A stretch of DNA of 64,000 nt, taken from contig JAQTNA010000006.1 in NCBI GenBank assembly GCA_028714035.1, positions 62,001 through 126,000 on the forward strand, in the 5' to 3' direction. The notes beneath the pieces were generated by a model. It was not told the origin of the DNA. It was given only the letters and a program-made list of their open reading frames with translations, and did no database searches. The stretch comes from Rhodocyclaceae bacterium (GTDB lineage: Bacteria > Pseudomonadota > Gammaproteobacteria > Burkholderiales > Rhodocyclaceae). Positions 27,366-37,817 of the stretch are shown here, in pieces. A program made the translations under genes and the position numbers. Numbering within the stretch: position 1 is the stretch's first letter; the number at the start of each line of letters is the position of its first letter.

Positions 27366-28832
27366 TCAGCCCGGGGTCACGGAGATGAAGAGCTTGTCGT
27401 CTTCCCGCTGGATGAGGAGGGCGACGCGCTTGCCGGACTTGGCCACCAGCGAGCGCAACTGCTCCACGCTCGTGACCGACTCGCCGTTCACCGCCAGGAT
27501 CACGTCTCCCTGGCGTATGCCGGCGCGGGCGGCCGGGCCGGTGCTGTCTTCCACCATCAGCCCGCCGAAGAGCCCCGAATCCCGCTTTTCGTCGGCGGAG
27601 AGGGGGCGCACGGACAGCCCGAGTTTGCCGTGGGCCACGGCCTTTTCCGCCGCCTTGGCCTGAACCTCCTTGGCTTCGCCCACCGTGATGCTCAGATCCC
27701 GGCTCTTGCCCTGGCGCCAGATTTCCAGCTTGGCCGCGGTGCCCGGTACCACGTCCGCCACCAGGGGCGGCAGATCGCGGGAAGCGGCGATGTCCTTGCC
27801 GTTGAACTTGAGGATCACGTCCCCCGGTTTCACGCCCGCCTTTTCCGCCGCGCTGCCGGGGGTCACCTCCGCCACCAGGGCGCCCTGGGCCTTGGGCAAG
27901 CCGAAGGACTCGGCCAGCCCCTGATCCACGCCCTGGATGAGCACGCCCAGCTGGCCCCGGCTCACCTTGCCGTGGTCTACGATCTGGCGCTCCACCTTCA
28001 TGGCCACGTCAATCGGGATGGAGAAGGACAGGCCCTGGTAGCCGCCGGAGCGGGAATAGATCTGGGAATTGACGCCGATCACCTCGCCGTTCAGGTTGAA
28101 CAGCGGCCCGCCGGAATTGCCGGGGTTGATGGCCACGTCGGTCTGGAGGAAGGGCACGTAGTTCTCGTCCGGCAGGGAGCGGGACTTGGCGGAAATGATG
28201 CCCGCGGTCGCGCTGTTCTCGAAGCCGAAGGGCGAGCCGATGGCCAGCACCCATTCGCCGACCTTGGCCTTCTGCGGGTCGCCGATGCGCACCGTGGGCA
28301 GGCCCTTGGCCGCGATCCGCAGCACCGCCACGTCCGTGGCCTTGTCCACGCCCAGCACCTTGGCCTTGAATTCCCGCTTGTCCGTGAGCTTGACCGTCAC
28401 TTCATCCGCGTCATCCACCACGTGGGCGTTGGTCAGGACGATGCCGTCGCTGCTGACGATGAAGCCCGAACCCGTGGCGTGCGTGGGAATATCCGGGTGC
28501 GGCATCTGGGGCAGCTTGGGAATGCCGAAACGGCGGAAGAAGGGCGAGAAGGGATCGTCCGGGTCCATGCCCGGGATCCGGGGGTGCTCCTTCATGGGCT
28601 TGCCCGTGATGCTGATATTCACCACGGCCGGACCCTCGGCGGCGACGATGGCGGAAAAGTCGGGCAGGGCATGCCCCGCCACCGGAACCTGGGCCGCCGA
28701 TGTCGCGGCGGCAGGCGTGCCCGCCTGGGGCGCACCTGCCGTGTAGCCGGCCCAGGCGCCGGCGGCCAGGGTGGTCGCGACGGCCGTCGCCATCAGGCTT
28801 CGTGTCAGAAATTGGGATCGAGAATTTGTCAT
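27366..28832 (-). CDS. periplasmic Do-family serine protease (DegP/HtrA/MucD)
   Basis: Envelope stress protease and chaperone of 488 residues. A basic N-terminus and hydrophobic signal (about 1-29) precede the mature part. The trypsin-like triad is His137 (TNAHVVDD), Asp167 (ATDVAVLRI) and Ser240 (NPGNSGGPLF). Two PDZ domains follow, the first with SRGQLGVLIQGVDQ and the second near the C-terminus with GIRQGDVILAVNGE. GGAAGGAAAC lies before the start. No sigma-E or rseA gene is adjacent, so its regulation is not evident. Confidence 0.94.
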   Translation of the reverse strand: MTNSRSQFLTRSLMATAVATTLAAGAWAGYTAGAPQAGTPAAATSAAQVPVAGHALPDFSAIVAAEGPAVVNISITGKPMKEHPRIPGMDPDDPFSPFFRRFGIPKLPQMPHPDIPTHATGSGFIVSSDGIVLTNAHVVDDADEVTVKLTDKREFKAKVLGVDKATDVAVLRIAAKGLPTVRIGDPQKAKVGEWVLAIGSPFGFENSATAGIISAKSRSLPDENYVPFLQTDVAINPGNSGGPLFNLNGEVIGVNSQIYSRSGGYQGLSFSIPIDVAMKVERQIVDHGKVSRGQLGVLIQGVDQGLAESFGLPKAQGALVAEVTPGSAAEKAGVKPGDVILKFNGKDIAASRDLPPLVADVVPGTAAKLEIWRQGKSRDLSITVGEAKEVQAKAAEKAVAHGKLGLSVRPLSADEKRDSGLFGGLMVEDSTGPAARAGIRQGDVILAVNGESVTSVEQLRSLVAKSGKRVALLIQREDDKLFISVTPG

Positions 28833-28959
28833 GTTTCCTTCCTCGCGTTATGTCCGATGCCGCCCCGGAAAAGGGCAGTCACGGCGATAGACAAGACAGA
28901 TGCGTTTCCGGTTCCGCAAGCGGATGCGTGCCGGAGTATCGTGATCGAAAAATATTTCG

Positions 28960-30150
28960 CTAACGTCGCCGGCTTCCTGCCAGGGCGAGCATGGCCGCCA
29001 GGATCAGGGCACCGAAGCCGGCCGCGGAGAGGGTGACGGGCAGGCCCGCCCCTTCCGCCGCGGAATAGGCGCCCACCAGGAGCAGCATGGCGAGGTTCTC
29101 GGCGAAGTTCTGTACCGCCAGCGCCTGGCCGGCGCCGACCGTGCGGTGGCCCCGTTCCTGGAGCAGGGCGTTCAGGGGCACCACGAAGAAGCCGCCGCAG
29201 GCGCCCACGGCGGCCATTAGGGCGTAGGCGGCTCCCAGGTTGTGCAGCAGGGCCAGGGCCAGGATCAGGGGACCGAGGGCGAGGCCGCCGATCAGGGCGC
29301 GGTTGACCCGTTCCAGGGAAACCCAGGCGCCCGCCGCCCCGGCGCCCAGGACGATGCCCACGGACAAGGCACCCATGAGCTGGGCCGGGGTACCGTTGTC
29401 CATGATGCCCAGCACGGCCGGCACCCAGGCGAAGAGCATGAGGCGCAGGGTCGAGCCGCTGCCCCAGAACAGGCTGGTGCCCAGGAGGCTGAAACGGACG
29501 TCGGCATGGGCAAACAGGGTGCGCGTGGTGGCGCTGAAGCGGCGCAGCTGCCCGGCCAGGTCCATTTTTACCGGATGTTCGGGCGCCAGGCGCGGAATCA
29601 GCAGGTTGGCCAGGGCCGCGAGACCGTAGCAGGCGATCACGGCGCCGAAGGCCAGGGTCAGGGAACGATCCGAGAGCCATCCGCCCAGGAGCACGCCCAG
29701 CAGGATGGCGACGATGGTGGAACCTTCCATGAGTCCGTTGGCCTTCACCAGGTGGGCGGGTGTGAACATCTGGGACAGGATGCCGTACTTGGCCGGGGAG
29801 TAGCCCGCCGCGCCCAGGCCGATGACGGCGTAGGCGAGGAGGGGCGGTGCCCCGGCCACCATCATGCCGGCGCCCAGGAGCTTGACGCCGTTGGCCGCCA
29901 GCATCACCCGTCCCTTGGGGTGGCTGTCCGCCAGGGGCCCCAGGAAGGGGGCGAGCAGGATGAAGGCCAGCACGAAGGAAGCCTGGAGCAGGGGCACCTG
30001 CCCCGGGTGGCCGGCGGCCTTGGACAGGGCGATGGCGGCCACCAGCACGGTATTGTCCGCCAGGGCCGAGAGGAACTGGGCCAGGAGCAGGGCCATCATG
30101 GCCAGGGAGGTCAGCCGATAATCGCCGGCCACGAACTGTCGAGAATTCAT
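28960..30150 (-). CDS. lplT: lysophospholipid transporter LplT (MFS)
   Basis: A 395-residue major-facilitator protein with about twelve helices, expected to flip lysophospholipids inward for re-acylation. LplT landmarks include FLSALADNTVLVAAIAL in the first helix, FLGPLADSHPKGRVML, and AAGYSPAKYGILSQMFTPAHLVKANGLMEGSTI. No fused or adjacent acyltransferase (aas) is visible. The start at 30150 leaves an 11-base gap after glnE, so glnE and lplT are probably cotranscribed. Confidence 0.88.
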   Translation of the reverse strand: MNSRQFVAGDYRLTSLAMMALLLAQFLSALADNTVLVAAIALSKAAGHPGQVPLLQASFVLAFILLAPFLGPLADSHPKGRVMLAANGVKLLGAGMMVAGAPPLLAYAVIGLGAAGYSPAKYGILSQMFTPAHLVKANGLMEGSTIVAILLGVLLGGWLSDRSLTLAFGAVIACYGLAALANLLIPRLAPEHPVKMDLAGQLRRFSATTRTLFAHADVRFSLLGTSLFWGSGSTLRLMLFAWVPAVLGIMDNGTPAQLMGALSVGIVLGAGAAGAWVSLERVNRALIGGLALGPLILALALLHNLGAAYALMAAVGACGGFFVVPLNALLQERGHRTVGAGQALAVQNFAENLAMLLLVGAYSAAEGAGLPVTLSAAGFGALILAAMLALAGSRRR

Positions 30151-30161
30151 CGGATCTGGCC

Positions 30162-32825
30162 TCACCCTTCCCCGAATACCCGCCGCCATAGTTCCAGCAC
30201 GGCCTTTCTCTCTTCGGCCACTTCCTCGGGCGGGACGCGGGCGTAGTGGGCGTCGTTCAGGCGCAGGTTGTGCTGGAGATGGCGGAATTCCCGGTAGGCG
30301 TCCGCAACTTCCCGGGCCAGGGGTTCCGGGACGAGGCCCAGTTTTCCCGCGATGCCGAGCAGGGCGATGTTGCCCAGGTTGCGGGTGAGCTCCGGATGAT
30401 GGCAGGCGTGGGCCAGGATCAGGTACTGGACCGCGAATTCCACGTCAATGAGGCCGCCCCGATCGTGCTTGAGATCGAAGCGCGCGCTCTTGTTGCCATG
30501 GGCGTCGTACATTTTCTGGCGCATGGCCAGGATCTCGGCCTTCAGCGCGCCCGGTTCACGTTCGCGGCACAGGACTTCCTGGCGGATGGCCTCGAACTTC
30601 GTGCCGATTTCCGGGTCACCGGCGGCGAAACGGGCGCGGGTGAGGGCCTGGTGTTCCCAGGGCCAGGCGGATTCCAGCTGGTACTGGCGGAAGGTCTCCA
30701 GGTTGACCACGATGAGGCCGGAATCCCCGTGGGGGCGCAGGCGCAGGTCGGTCTCGAACAGGAGGCCCGCGGGGGTGCGGCTGGAGAGCCAGGTGGAGAG
30801 CCTCTGGGCCAGGCGCGAGTACTGCATGCCCGCGTCGGGCGCCTCGTCGTCGTAGACATAGACGATATCCAGGTCGGAGGCGTAGCCCAACTCCTTTCCC
30901 CCCAGCTTGCCGTAGGCGATGATGGCGAAGGCCGGCGTTTCCCGGTGGCGCGTGGGCAGCTTCCGCCATACCCGCTCCATGGTTTCCTCCAGCATCAGGT
31001 CGGCCAGATCCGACAAATGGTCGGCCAGCTTCTCCACGGTAAGGAGGCCATACAGATCCTTGGCCAGCAGACGGAAGACCTGGGCGTGGTGGGCTTCCCG
31101 CAGGATGTCCATCTGCCGCTCCGTGTCCGGCTCCACCTGGTCCAGGGCCTGGCGCAGCTGGTCGCGGAAGGCGGGCAGGTCCGGCGCGGACTCCAGGAGC
31201 CGTCCGTCCAGCAGTTCGTCCAGCAGGATGGGGTGATGGGTGAGGAAGCTCGCGGCCCAACTGGAGGCGGCGGCGAAGTGGGCGACCCGCTCCAGCGCCT
31301 GGGGGTATTGCTGCATCAGGGCGAGGTAGGCGGCCCGCCGGCTCACGGCATCCAGGAGATCCAGCATGCGCGAGAGCGCGGCGTCCGGCTCCGGGGTGGC
31401 GGCGGCCGCCTCGATCACCCGGGGCGCCAGGGCGTCGAAACGGCTCTTGATGGCGGCGGGCATCTGCTGGTAGCGCCCGCCCTTCTTCGTTGCCGCCAGG
31501 CGTTCGGCGCTGGCCTGGGGTTCCCGGTAGCCGAGCCGGGCCAGGGACGAAGCCGATTGCTCGCTGCCGTCCGCCCCCTGCCAGATGCCTTCCAGGCTGT
31601 GCCCCTTGCGGTTGGGGTCACTGAACACCTCCTCGAAATGTCGGGCCACGGTGGCCCGGTGGTCGTCCAGCTCCGCGAGCAGGCCTTCGTAGTCGGAAAA
31701 GCCCATGCCGCGGGCGATCAGGGCCTGGTCTGCCGGGTTGGACGGAAGATTGTGGGTCTGGGCATCTTCCAGATATTGCAGCCGGTGTTCCACGCGCCGC
31801 AGGAAATCATAGGCGGAGCTCAGTTCCCGCACCTTGCGTGCGTCCAGGAAGCCCCGCTCCGCCAGGAGTTGCAAGACCGGCACGGTGGGTTTGATCTGTA
31901 GCGCCAGGTCGCGCCCGCCCCGGATGAGCTGAAAGACCTGGGCGATGAATTCGATTTCCCGGATGCCGCCTGGGCCGAGCTTGACGTTGTTCGCCATCTC
32001 CCGTCGGGCAACCTCGCGCCGGATCTGGGCATGCAGGTCGCGCATGGCGGCGATGGAGCCGAAGTCCAGGTACTTGCGGAAGATGAAGGGTCGGGAAATG
32101 CGCGCCAGTTCCTCGTGCCGGTCCCCGGTCATGGGCCGGGCCTTGATCCAGGCATAGCGCTCCCATTCCCGGCCCTGGGTGATGAAATAGTTTTCCAGCA
32201 TGTCGAAGGAGCACACCAGGGGCCCGGAGTCGCCGTTGGGCCGCAGCCGCATGTCCACGCGGAAAACCCAGCCGTCGCCGGTGGGGTCCGCCAGGGCGTC
32301 AATCAGCTGCCGCCCGAGCCGGGTGAAGAACTCGAAGTTGCCGATGCGTGCGGGGCCGTCGGTGTCGCCGTCCTCCGGATAGACGAAGATGAAGTCCACA
32401 TCCGACGATACGTTCAGCTCGCGCCCGCCCAGCTTGCCCATGCCGATGACGATGAATTCCTGAACGCGGCCCTGGCTGTCCCGCGGTTCGCCGTGGCGTG
32501 CCACGAGGGGCGGGCGCAGGACGGCGAGGGCCTCGGCCACGGTTACGTCCGCCAGGCTGGTCATCGTCTCGGTGACCTCAGCGAGATCGGCCAGGCCGGC
32601 GAGATCGCGGCCGGCGATGTGAGCCATGACCCGTGCCCGCAGGCGGCGCAACGTGGGCTTGAGGCTTCGTTCATCGGGAGCCTGCGCCGCGAGCCAGGCG
32701 CGCATGTCTTCGGCGCTGAATGGGCGGTCCAGGGTTTCGGACACTTCCCGGCGCAGTTCCGGCCGGGTGTCCAGCAGGCGGGAGAGGAAACGGCTGAGGG
32801 AGGTGGCGCGATCGAGGGCGGACAT
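30162..32825 (-). CDS. glnE: bifunctional glutamine synthetase adenylyltransferase/deadenylylase
   Basis: Adds and removes AMP on glutamine synthetase in response to PII. The protein has 887 residues with two nucleotidyltransferase domains. The N-terminal deadenylylase has GMGKLGGRELNVSSDVDFIF and the C-terminal adenylylase has AYGKLGGKELGYASDLDIVY, each with the GK-GG-D-x-D signature. Both domains therefore look intact. The ATG at 32825 (MSALDRATS) is favoured, though an in-frame ATG at 32882 exists and neither has a strong ribosome site. It is divergent from yhdP. Confidence 0.95.
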   Translation of the reverse strand: MSALDRATSLSRFLSRLLDTRPELRREVSETLDRPFSAEDMRAWLAAQAPDERSLKPTLRRLRARVMAHIAGRDLAGLADLAEVTETMTSLADVTVAEALAVLRPPLVARHGEPRDSQGRVQEFIVIGMGKLGGRELNVSSDVDFIFVYPEDGDTDGPARIGNFEFFTRLGRQLIDALADPTGDGWVFRVDMRLRPNGDSGPLVCSFDMLENYFITQGREWERYAWIKARPMTGDRHEELARISRPFIFRKYLDFGSIAAMRDLHAQIRREVARREMANNVKLGPGGIREIEFIAQVFQLIRGGRDLALQIKPTVPVLQLLAERGFLDARKVRELSSAYDFLRRVEHRLQYLEDAQTHNLPSNPADQALIARGMGFSDYEGLLAELDDHRATVARHFEEVFSDPNRKGHSLEGIWQGADGSEQSASSLARLGYREPQASAERLAATKKGGRYQQMPAAIKSRFDALAPRVIEAAAATPEPDAALSRMLDLLDAVSRRAAYLALMQQYPQALERVAHFAAASSWAASFLTHHPILLDELLDGRLLESAPDLPAFRDQLRQALDQVEPDTERQMDILREAHHAQVFRLLAKDLYGLLTVEKLADHLSDLADLMLEETMERVWRKLPTRHRETPAFAIIAYGKLGGKELGYASDLDIVYVYDDEAPDAGMQYSRLAQRLSTWLSSRTPAGLLFETDLRLRPHGDSGLIVVNLETFRQYQLESAWPWEHQALTRARFAAGDPEIGTKFEAIRQEVLCREREPGALKAEILAMRQKMYDAHGNKSARFDLKHDRGGLIDVEFAVQYLILAHACHHPELTRNLGNIALLGIAGKLGLVPEPLAREVADAYREFRHLQHNLRLNDAHYARVPPEEVAEERKAVLELWRRVFGEG

Positions 32826-32982
32826 GATGGAGAGGGGGCGTGGGGAGTGGGCGCGGTGTTCAATTTCCGGCGCGGGTGCCATCCATGGACGTTAGAATGG
32901 GCGCCCTGGCCGGAACTTTGGCGTTGCGGTATTCGAATTCTAGCGCGCCTTCCCCGGCCCCGTTCCAGATCGTCGCCGATTC

Positions 32983-35900
32983 ATGCAAGATAACTGTCAG
33001 CCGGATACTCCTGTCAAGCTAGAGGCCCTGGGCTGGCGCCGCCGGGCCGGCGTGTTGGCTGAGCGTGTCAGGAGCCCGGCGGCGAGGCGTGTGTGGCGGA
33101 TCGCAGCCTGGACGCTGGCGGCGGCCTGGTTCGCCTTCGCCATTCTGGTGCTTTCACTGCGCTACATTGTCCTGCCCCACATCCAGGACTATCGGCAGGA
33201 TGTGGCCGCCCTGCTGTCCGATTCCCTGGGACTGAAGGTGGATATCTCCGGCATCTCCGCCGGCTGGCGCGGTCTCCAGCCGGACCTGCGCCTCGCCGGC
33301 ATGCAGATCTACGACCGCCAGGGGCGCCCGGCCCTGGCTTTCGATTCGGTGGAAGCGGAACTCTCCTGGTCCTCCCTGTGGCATGCCAATCTGGTATTGG
33401 CCCGGCTGGAGATCGCCGCGCCCAGCCTGTCGGTGCGGCGAGAGGCGGACGGGCGCCTCTACATCGCGGGTATTCTCCTCAATACCGAGGCAGAGGGCAC
33501 CGGTTTTTCGGACTGGCTGCTGGCGCAGCAACGCATCGTCATCCGGGACGCGCGCATCGCCTGGAGTGACGCCCGGAGGGGGGCGCCGACCCTGGATCTG
33601 AGCCACGTGAATCTGCTCCTGGAGAATTCCGGCCGCCATCACCGTTTCGGCTTCACCGCCGAACCGCCGCCCGGCATGGCCGCGCGCCTGGACATCCGGG
33701 GCGATCTGCGCGGCCGGGACATGACCCGCCTCACCGAGTGGCAGGGCCAGGTCTATGCGGCGACGGCGTTTGCCGACCTGGCGGTCTGGCGCCAGTGGCT
33801 GGATTATCCTCTGCAACTGCCTCAGGGCAGCGGCGCCATGCGCCTCTGGCTGGATGTGGGCCAGGGAAGGCTGGTCTCGGTGGGCGGCGATCTCGCCCTG
33901 AGCAATGTGCGCCTGCGCCTGGCCCGCGACCTGCCCGAGTTGAACCTGCTGCGCCTGGCCGGCCGCCTCTCCGTGGCGCTGCCGGAGGCGGGCTTCGAGG
34001 CGGTGGCGAAGGGGCTGTCCCTGGAAACGAAGGAGGGCATCACCCTGGCGCCGACGGATTTCACCGTGCGCTTCACGCCGCCCAGCCAGGGCCTGATCCG
34101 AAGCAATCCGGGCCAGGGCGAGATCAGCGCCAACGTGCTGGACCTGGATGCCTTGCGCGGCCTGGCGTCCTACCTGCCCCTGGACGCGGTGAGCGCGAAG
34201 CGGCTCAATGATTATGCGCCGCGCGGGCGCCTGGCCGATCTCAGGGTCGCCTGGCAGGGGGACAAGAATGGCGTGGCCTCGTATAAGCTCAGCAGCCGCT
34301 TCGAACGCCTGGGCATGGCCGCGCTGGAGGGGATTCCCGGCTTCGAAGGGTTTACCGGCAGCGTGGATGGTACCGACAAGGACGGCACGGTCCTCCTGGA
34401 CAGCCGGGACGCGGCCCTGGATTTGCCGGCCGTGTTCCCGGAGCGGCGCCTGGCGCTGAATCATGTCAAGGCAAAGCTGGGCTGGAAGGCAGAGGGCAAG
34501 GGTCTGCTTCTGGACCTGAAGAACCTCTCCTTCCAGAACCACGACGCGGAGGGTTTCGCTTCCGGCACCTATCGCCACACCCCCGGGGCGGCGGGCAGCA
34601 TAGACCTGTCCGCCCAACTGACCCGGGGTGAGGGCAAGGCGGTCTGGCGTTACATGCCCCTGGCGGTGAACAAGGACACCCACGACTGGCTGCGCGAGGG
34701 CATCCTGGGCGGCGGCTCCCGGGAAACCAAGCTGCGCCTGAAGGGCGACCTCAAGGATTTCCCCTTCGTGGACGGCAAGTCCGGCATCTTCCGGGTCACG
34801 GTGAAGTTCTCCGGCGCCACCCTGCATTACGCCCCGGCCTGGCCGGACTTCCAGGACATCAGCGGCGACCTGCTGTTCGAGGGCAAGCGCATGCTCATAC
34901 ATGCGGATCGGGCGAAGCTCTATGGCGTCACCCTGTCCAACGTGGTGGCCGAACTGCCCGACCTCATGGCGGGCAACGAGGTGATGCGCATCAGCGGTCG
35001 GGCGGCCGGGCCGACCAAGGACTTCCTGCGCTTCATCGAGGAAAGCCCGGTTTCGGATCGCATCGAGCACTTCACGGAGGGCATGGCGGCGGACGGCGGC
35101 GGCAACCTGCAACTCTCTCTGGTTTTGCCCCTGCGCCATCTGCAAGACAGCACGGTGCGCGGCGACTACCAGTTCGTAAACAATCGGCTCACTCCCGACC
35201 CGGATCTGCCGCCCATCACGGAGATCAATGGCCGTCTGCAATTCACCGGCGACGCGGTGACGGTGAAGAATGCCACCGGCCACATCCTGGGCGGTCCGCT
35301 CTCTCTCTCCGCCGGTACTCGCAGCGATGGCGCCGTGGCGGTCACGGCCCAGGGCAGCCTGTCCGTGGCCCAGCTTCGGCATACCCTGGACTGGCCGCTC
35401 CTGGAAAACCTCTCCGGCACGGCCAACTGGCGCGGCAACATCGCCATCCGCCACCGGAACGCCGACCTGGTGCTGGAGTCCTCGCTGGTGGGTATCGCCT
35501 CGTCCCTGCCCGAGCCCTTCAATAAATCCGCCGCGGAAGCCCAGCCTCTGCGCCTGGAGCGGCAACAGGTGCCCGTCACCGCCCGGGACGGCGCAAAGCG
35601 CGACACCCTGCGCGCCTCCTACGGCCGGGCGCTGTCCCTGCAACTGCAAAGGCGGCAGGAGGGCGGGAAATCGGTGGTGGAAAATGGCGCGGTGGCGCTG
35701 CAATCGCCGCCGCGCGGCGCCAAGACGGCGCCCGTCCTGCCGATCCCGGCAAAAAGTGGGGTGGCCGTGGTGGCGAGCCTGGACAAGCTGAATCTGGATT
35801 TCTGGCGCCATGCCCTGACATCTGGCAATGGCAATGGCAACGGCAACGGCGCGGGCGAGAGCGGATTTTCCCTCTCCACCCTGGACCTGAAGACGGGCGA

Positions 35901-36996
35901 GCTGACCGCCTTCGGGCGCAATTTCCCCGAACTGGAACTGCATGCCTCGGGGCAGGACGGAAGCTGGCAGGCCAAGCTCCTGAGCCGGGACGTGGCGGGC
36001 GATTTGTCCTGGAACAGCCGGGGCAAGGGGCGCCTACAGGCACGCCTGCGTCAGCTTGCCCTGGGCGAAGCCAGGGAGGGCGCGTTGCAGGCGGCGCAGG
36101 AGCCCCTGCAGCAACTGCCTGCCCTGGACGTGCAGGTGGAAAATTTCAGTCTGCGCGGCCTGGAGCTGGGCAAGCTGGAACTGGACGCGGTCAACCGGGG
36201 CGGCATCTGGCAGATGCGACGCATCGCGCTCACCAACCCGGAGGCCAAGTTGACGGGCAGCGGCGAGTGGCGCACCCAGTCGTCGAGTGGCCCGGCCCTG
36301 CATGCCGCCGGCACCAATACCCAGCTGGCTTTCAAGCTCGAGACCGGCAACGTCGGCAAGCTGCTGGAACGCCTCGGTTACCCCGGCACGGTGAAGAACG
36401 GCAGCGCCAAGCTGGAGGGCGACCTGGCCTGGACTGGTCCCCCCACCAACGTGGATTACCCCAGCCTTCAGGGCAAACTGACGGTGGATGCCTCCCGGGG
36501 ACAGTTCGCCAAGCTGAATCCGGGCGCCGGGCGGCTCCTGGGCATCCTCAGTCTGCAATCCCTGCCGCGCCGTATCGGCCTGGATTTCGGCGACATCTTC
36601 AGCCAGGGCTTCGCCTTCGATTCCATCGCGGGCGACGTCCAGGTCGGGCATGGGGTCTTCGCCAGCCAGAATCTGCGCATCCAGGGGCCCGCCGCCGACA
36701 TATTGATGAGCGGTGATGCGGACGTCCTCCGGGAAACCCAGAACCTCCTGGTCAGGGTGCGCCCGGCCGTGGGCGAGAGCCTGTCCGTGGGCGCCATGTT
36801 CATCAACCCGGCGGTGGGGGTGGCCACCTACCTGGCGCAGAAACTGCTGAAGGATCCCCTGGGCCAGGTCCTGGAATTCGATTACCGCGTCACCGGCGCC
36901 TGGGGCGATCCGAAGGTGGAAAAGGTGGCGCGCGCCCCGGCGGCCGCCAAGCCCGAGCAGCCGAAACCGGCCGAAAAAGGAGGGGATGCGCCATGA
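32983..36996 (+). CDS. yhdP: YhdP-family AsmA-like intermembrane lipid transport protein
   Basis: A giant envelope protein of 1337 residues. An N-terminal membrane helix (about 40-65) is followed by a long periplasmic stretch of repeated beta-rich segments. It starts with SLGLKVDISGISAGWRGLQPDL and ends with the DUF3971 and AsmA-type C-terminal part (RIGLDFGDIFSQGFAFDSIAGD, then NPAVGVATYLAQKLLKDPLGQ). YhdP proteins form hydrophobic grooves carrying phospholipid to the outer membrane. A GNGNGNGNG run near residue 949 is encoded by hexamer repeats. It overlaps the next gene by four bases. Confidence 0.9.
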   Translation: MQDNCQPDTPVKLEALGWRRRAGVLAERVRSPAARRVWRIAAWTLAAAWFAFAILVLSLRYIVLPHIQDYRQDVAALLSDSLGLKVDISGISAGWRGLQPDLRLAGMQIYDRQGRPALAFDSVEAELSWSSLWHANLVLARLEIAAPSLSVRREADGRLYIAGILLNTEAEGTGFSDWLLAQQRIVIRDARIAWSDARRGAPTLDLSHVNLLLENSGRHHRFGFTAEPPPGMAARLDIRGDLRGRDMTRLTEWQGQVYAATAFADLAVWRQWLDYPLQLPQGSGAMRLWLDVGQGRLVSVGGDLALSNVRLRLARDLPELNLLRLAGRLSVALPEAGFEAVAKGLSLETKEGITLAPTDFTVRFTPPSQGLIRSNPGQGEISANVLDLDALRGLASYLPLDAVSAKRLNDYAPRGRLADLRVAWQGDKNGVASYKLSSRFERLGMAALEGIPGFEGFTGSVDGTDKDGTVLLDSRDAALDLPAVFPERRLALNHVKAKLGWKAEGKGLLLDLKNLSFQNHDAEGFASGTYRHTPGAAGSIDLSAQLTRGEGKAVWRYMPLAVNKDTHDWLREGILGGGSRETKLRLKGDLKDFPFVDGKSGIFRVTVKFSGATLHYAPAWPDFQDISGDLLFEGKRMLIHADRAKLYGVTLSNVVAELPDLMAGNEVMRISGRAAGPTKDFLRFIEESPVSDRIEHFTEGMAADGGGNLQLSLVLPLRHLQDSTVRGDYQFVNNRLTPDPDLPPITEINGRLQFTGDAVTVKNATGHILGGPLSLSAGTRSDGAVAVTAQGSLSVAQLRHTLDWPLLENLSGTANWRGNIAIRHRNADLVLESSLVGIASSLPEPFNKSAAEAQPLRLERQQVPVTARDGAKRDTLRASYGRALSLQLQRRQEGGKSVVENGAVALQSPPRGAKTAPVLPIPAKSGVAVVASLDKLNLDFWRHALTSGNGNGNGNGAGESGFSLSTLDLKTGELTAFGRNFPELELHASGQDGSWQAKLLSRDVAGDLSWNSRGKGRLQARLRQLALGEAREGALQAAQEPLQQLPALDVQVENFSLRGLELGKLELDAVNRGGIWQMRRIALTNPEAKLTGSGEWRTQSSSGPALHAAGTNTQLAFKLETGNVGKLLERLGYPGTVKNGSAKLEGDLAWTGPPTNVDYPSLQGKLTVDASRGQFAKLNPGAGRLLGILSLQSLPRRIGLDFGDIFSQGFAFDSIAGDVQVGHGVFASQNLRIQGPAADILMSGDADVLRETQNLLVRVRPAVGESLSVGAMFINPAVGVATYLAQKLLKDPLGQVLEFDYRVTGAWGDPKVEKVARAPAAAKPEQPKPAEKGGDAP

Positions 36997-37817
36997 CCGG
37001 AGTGAGTTTTCGCATGGCCGCGGTGCAGATGGTGTCCGGGGCGGATGTGGCGGAAAACCTGCGGCAGGCCGCACGCCTCCTGGCCGAGGCGGCCGACCGG
37101 GGCGCGCGCCTGGCGGTTCTTCCGGAGTATTTTCCCCTGGTGAGCGGCGACGAGTTCGCCAAGCTTTCCGTCTGCGAGTCGGAAGGCGAGGGGCCGATCC
37201 AGGATTTCCTGCGGGAGCAGGCGGCGAGGCATCGCCTCTGGCTGGTGGGCGGTTCCATCCCGCTGAAGGCCGAGGCGCCGGGCAAGGTGAGGAATGCCTG
37301 CCTGGTCCTCGATGACCGGGGACAACAGGTGGCGCGCTACGACAAGGTGCACCTGTTCGGCTTCCGGAAGGGCGACGAGTCCTACGACGAGAGCCGCAGC
37401 ATCGAGGCCGGATCAAAGGTGGTGGTCTGCGACACGCCTTTTGGCCGGCTGGGCCTTGCCATCTGTTACGACCTGCGTTTCCCCGAGTTTTTCCGCGCTT
37501 TTGGCGAGGTGGACCTGATCGTGCTGCCCGCCGCCTTCACCTACACCACGGGCCAGGCCCACTGGGAGTTGTTGTTAAGAGCGCGTGCGGTGGAAAACCA
37601 GTGCTATGTCCTGGCGAGCGCCCAGGGCGGCACCCATCCCAGCGGCCGCGTCACCTGGGGCCACAGCATGGCGATTGACCCCTGGGGCAAGGTGCTGGAT
37701 GTGTGTCCCACCGGCCCGGGCCTGGCCATGGCCGACTTCGACCGCAGCCACCTGGATGCCATCCGCGAGAGCCTGCCGGCGCTGAAACACCGCAGGCGCG
37801 ACGTGGCGGGAAGCTGA
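36993..37817 (+). CDS. carbon-nitrogen hydrolase (Nit/deaminated glutathione amidase type)
   Basis: A nitrilase-superfamily amidase of 274 residues. The catalytic Glu-Lys-Cys triad is Glu45 (VLPEYFPL), Lys118 (RYDKVHLF) and Cys158 (LAICYDLRF). The sequence is closest in style to Nit1-type enzymes that repair deaminated glutathione; omega-amidase is the alternative. It is translationally coupled to yhdP by ATGA. A tldD gene, often next in this order, is absent and a brnTA module stands in that place. Confidence 0.87.
   Translation: MTGVSFRMAAVQMVSGADVAENLRQAARLLAEAADRGARLAVLPEYFPLVSGDEFAKLSVCESEGEGPIQDFLREQAARHRLWLVGGSIPLKAEAPGKVRNACLVLDDRGQQVARYDKVHLFGFRKGDESYDESRSIEAGSKVVVCDTPFGRLGLAICYDLRFPEFFRAFGEVDLIVLPAAFTYTTGQAHWELLLRARAVENQCYVLASAQGGTHPSGRVTWGHSMAIDPWGKVLDVCPTGPGLAMADFDRSHLDAIRESLPALKHRRRDVAGS

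Noticed and set aside
33154-35943. A 929-codon minus-strand open frame
   Set aside because: It lies antisense inside yhdP, is low-complexity in His, Gln, Gly and Ala, and has no domain or start signal.
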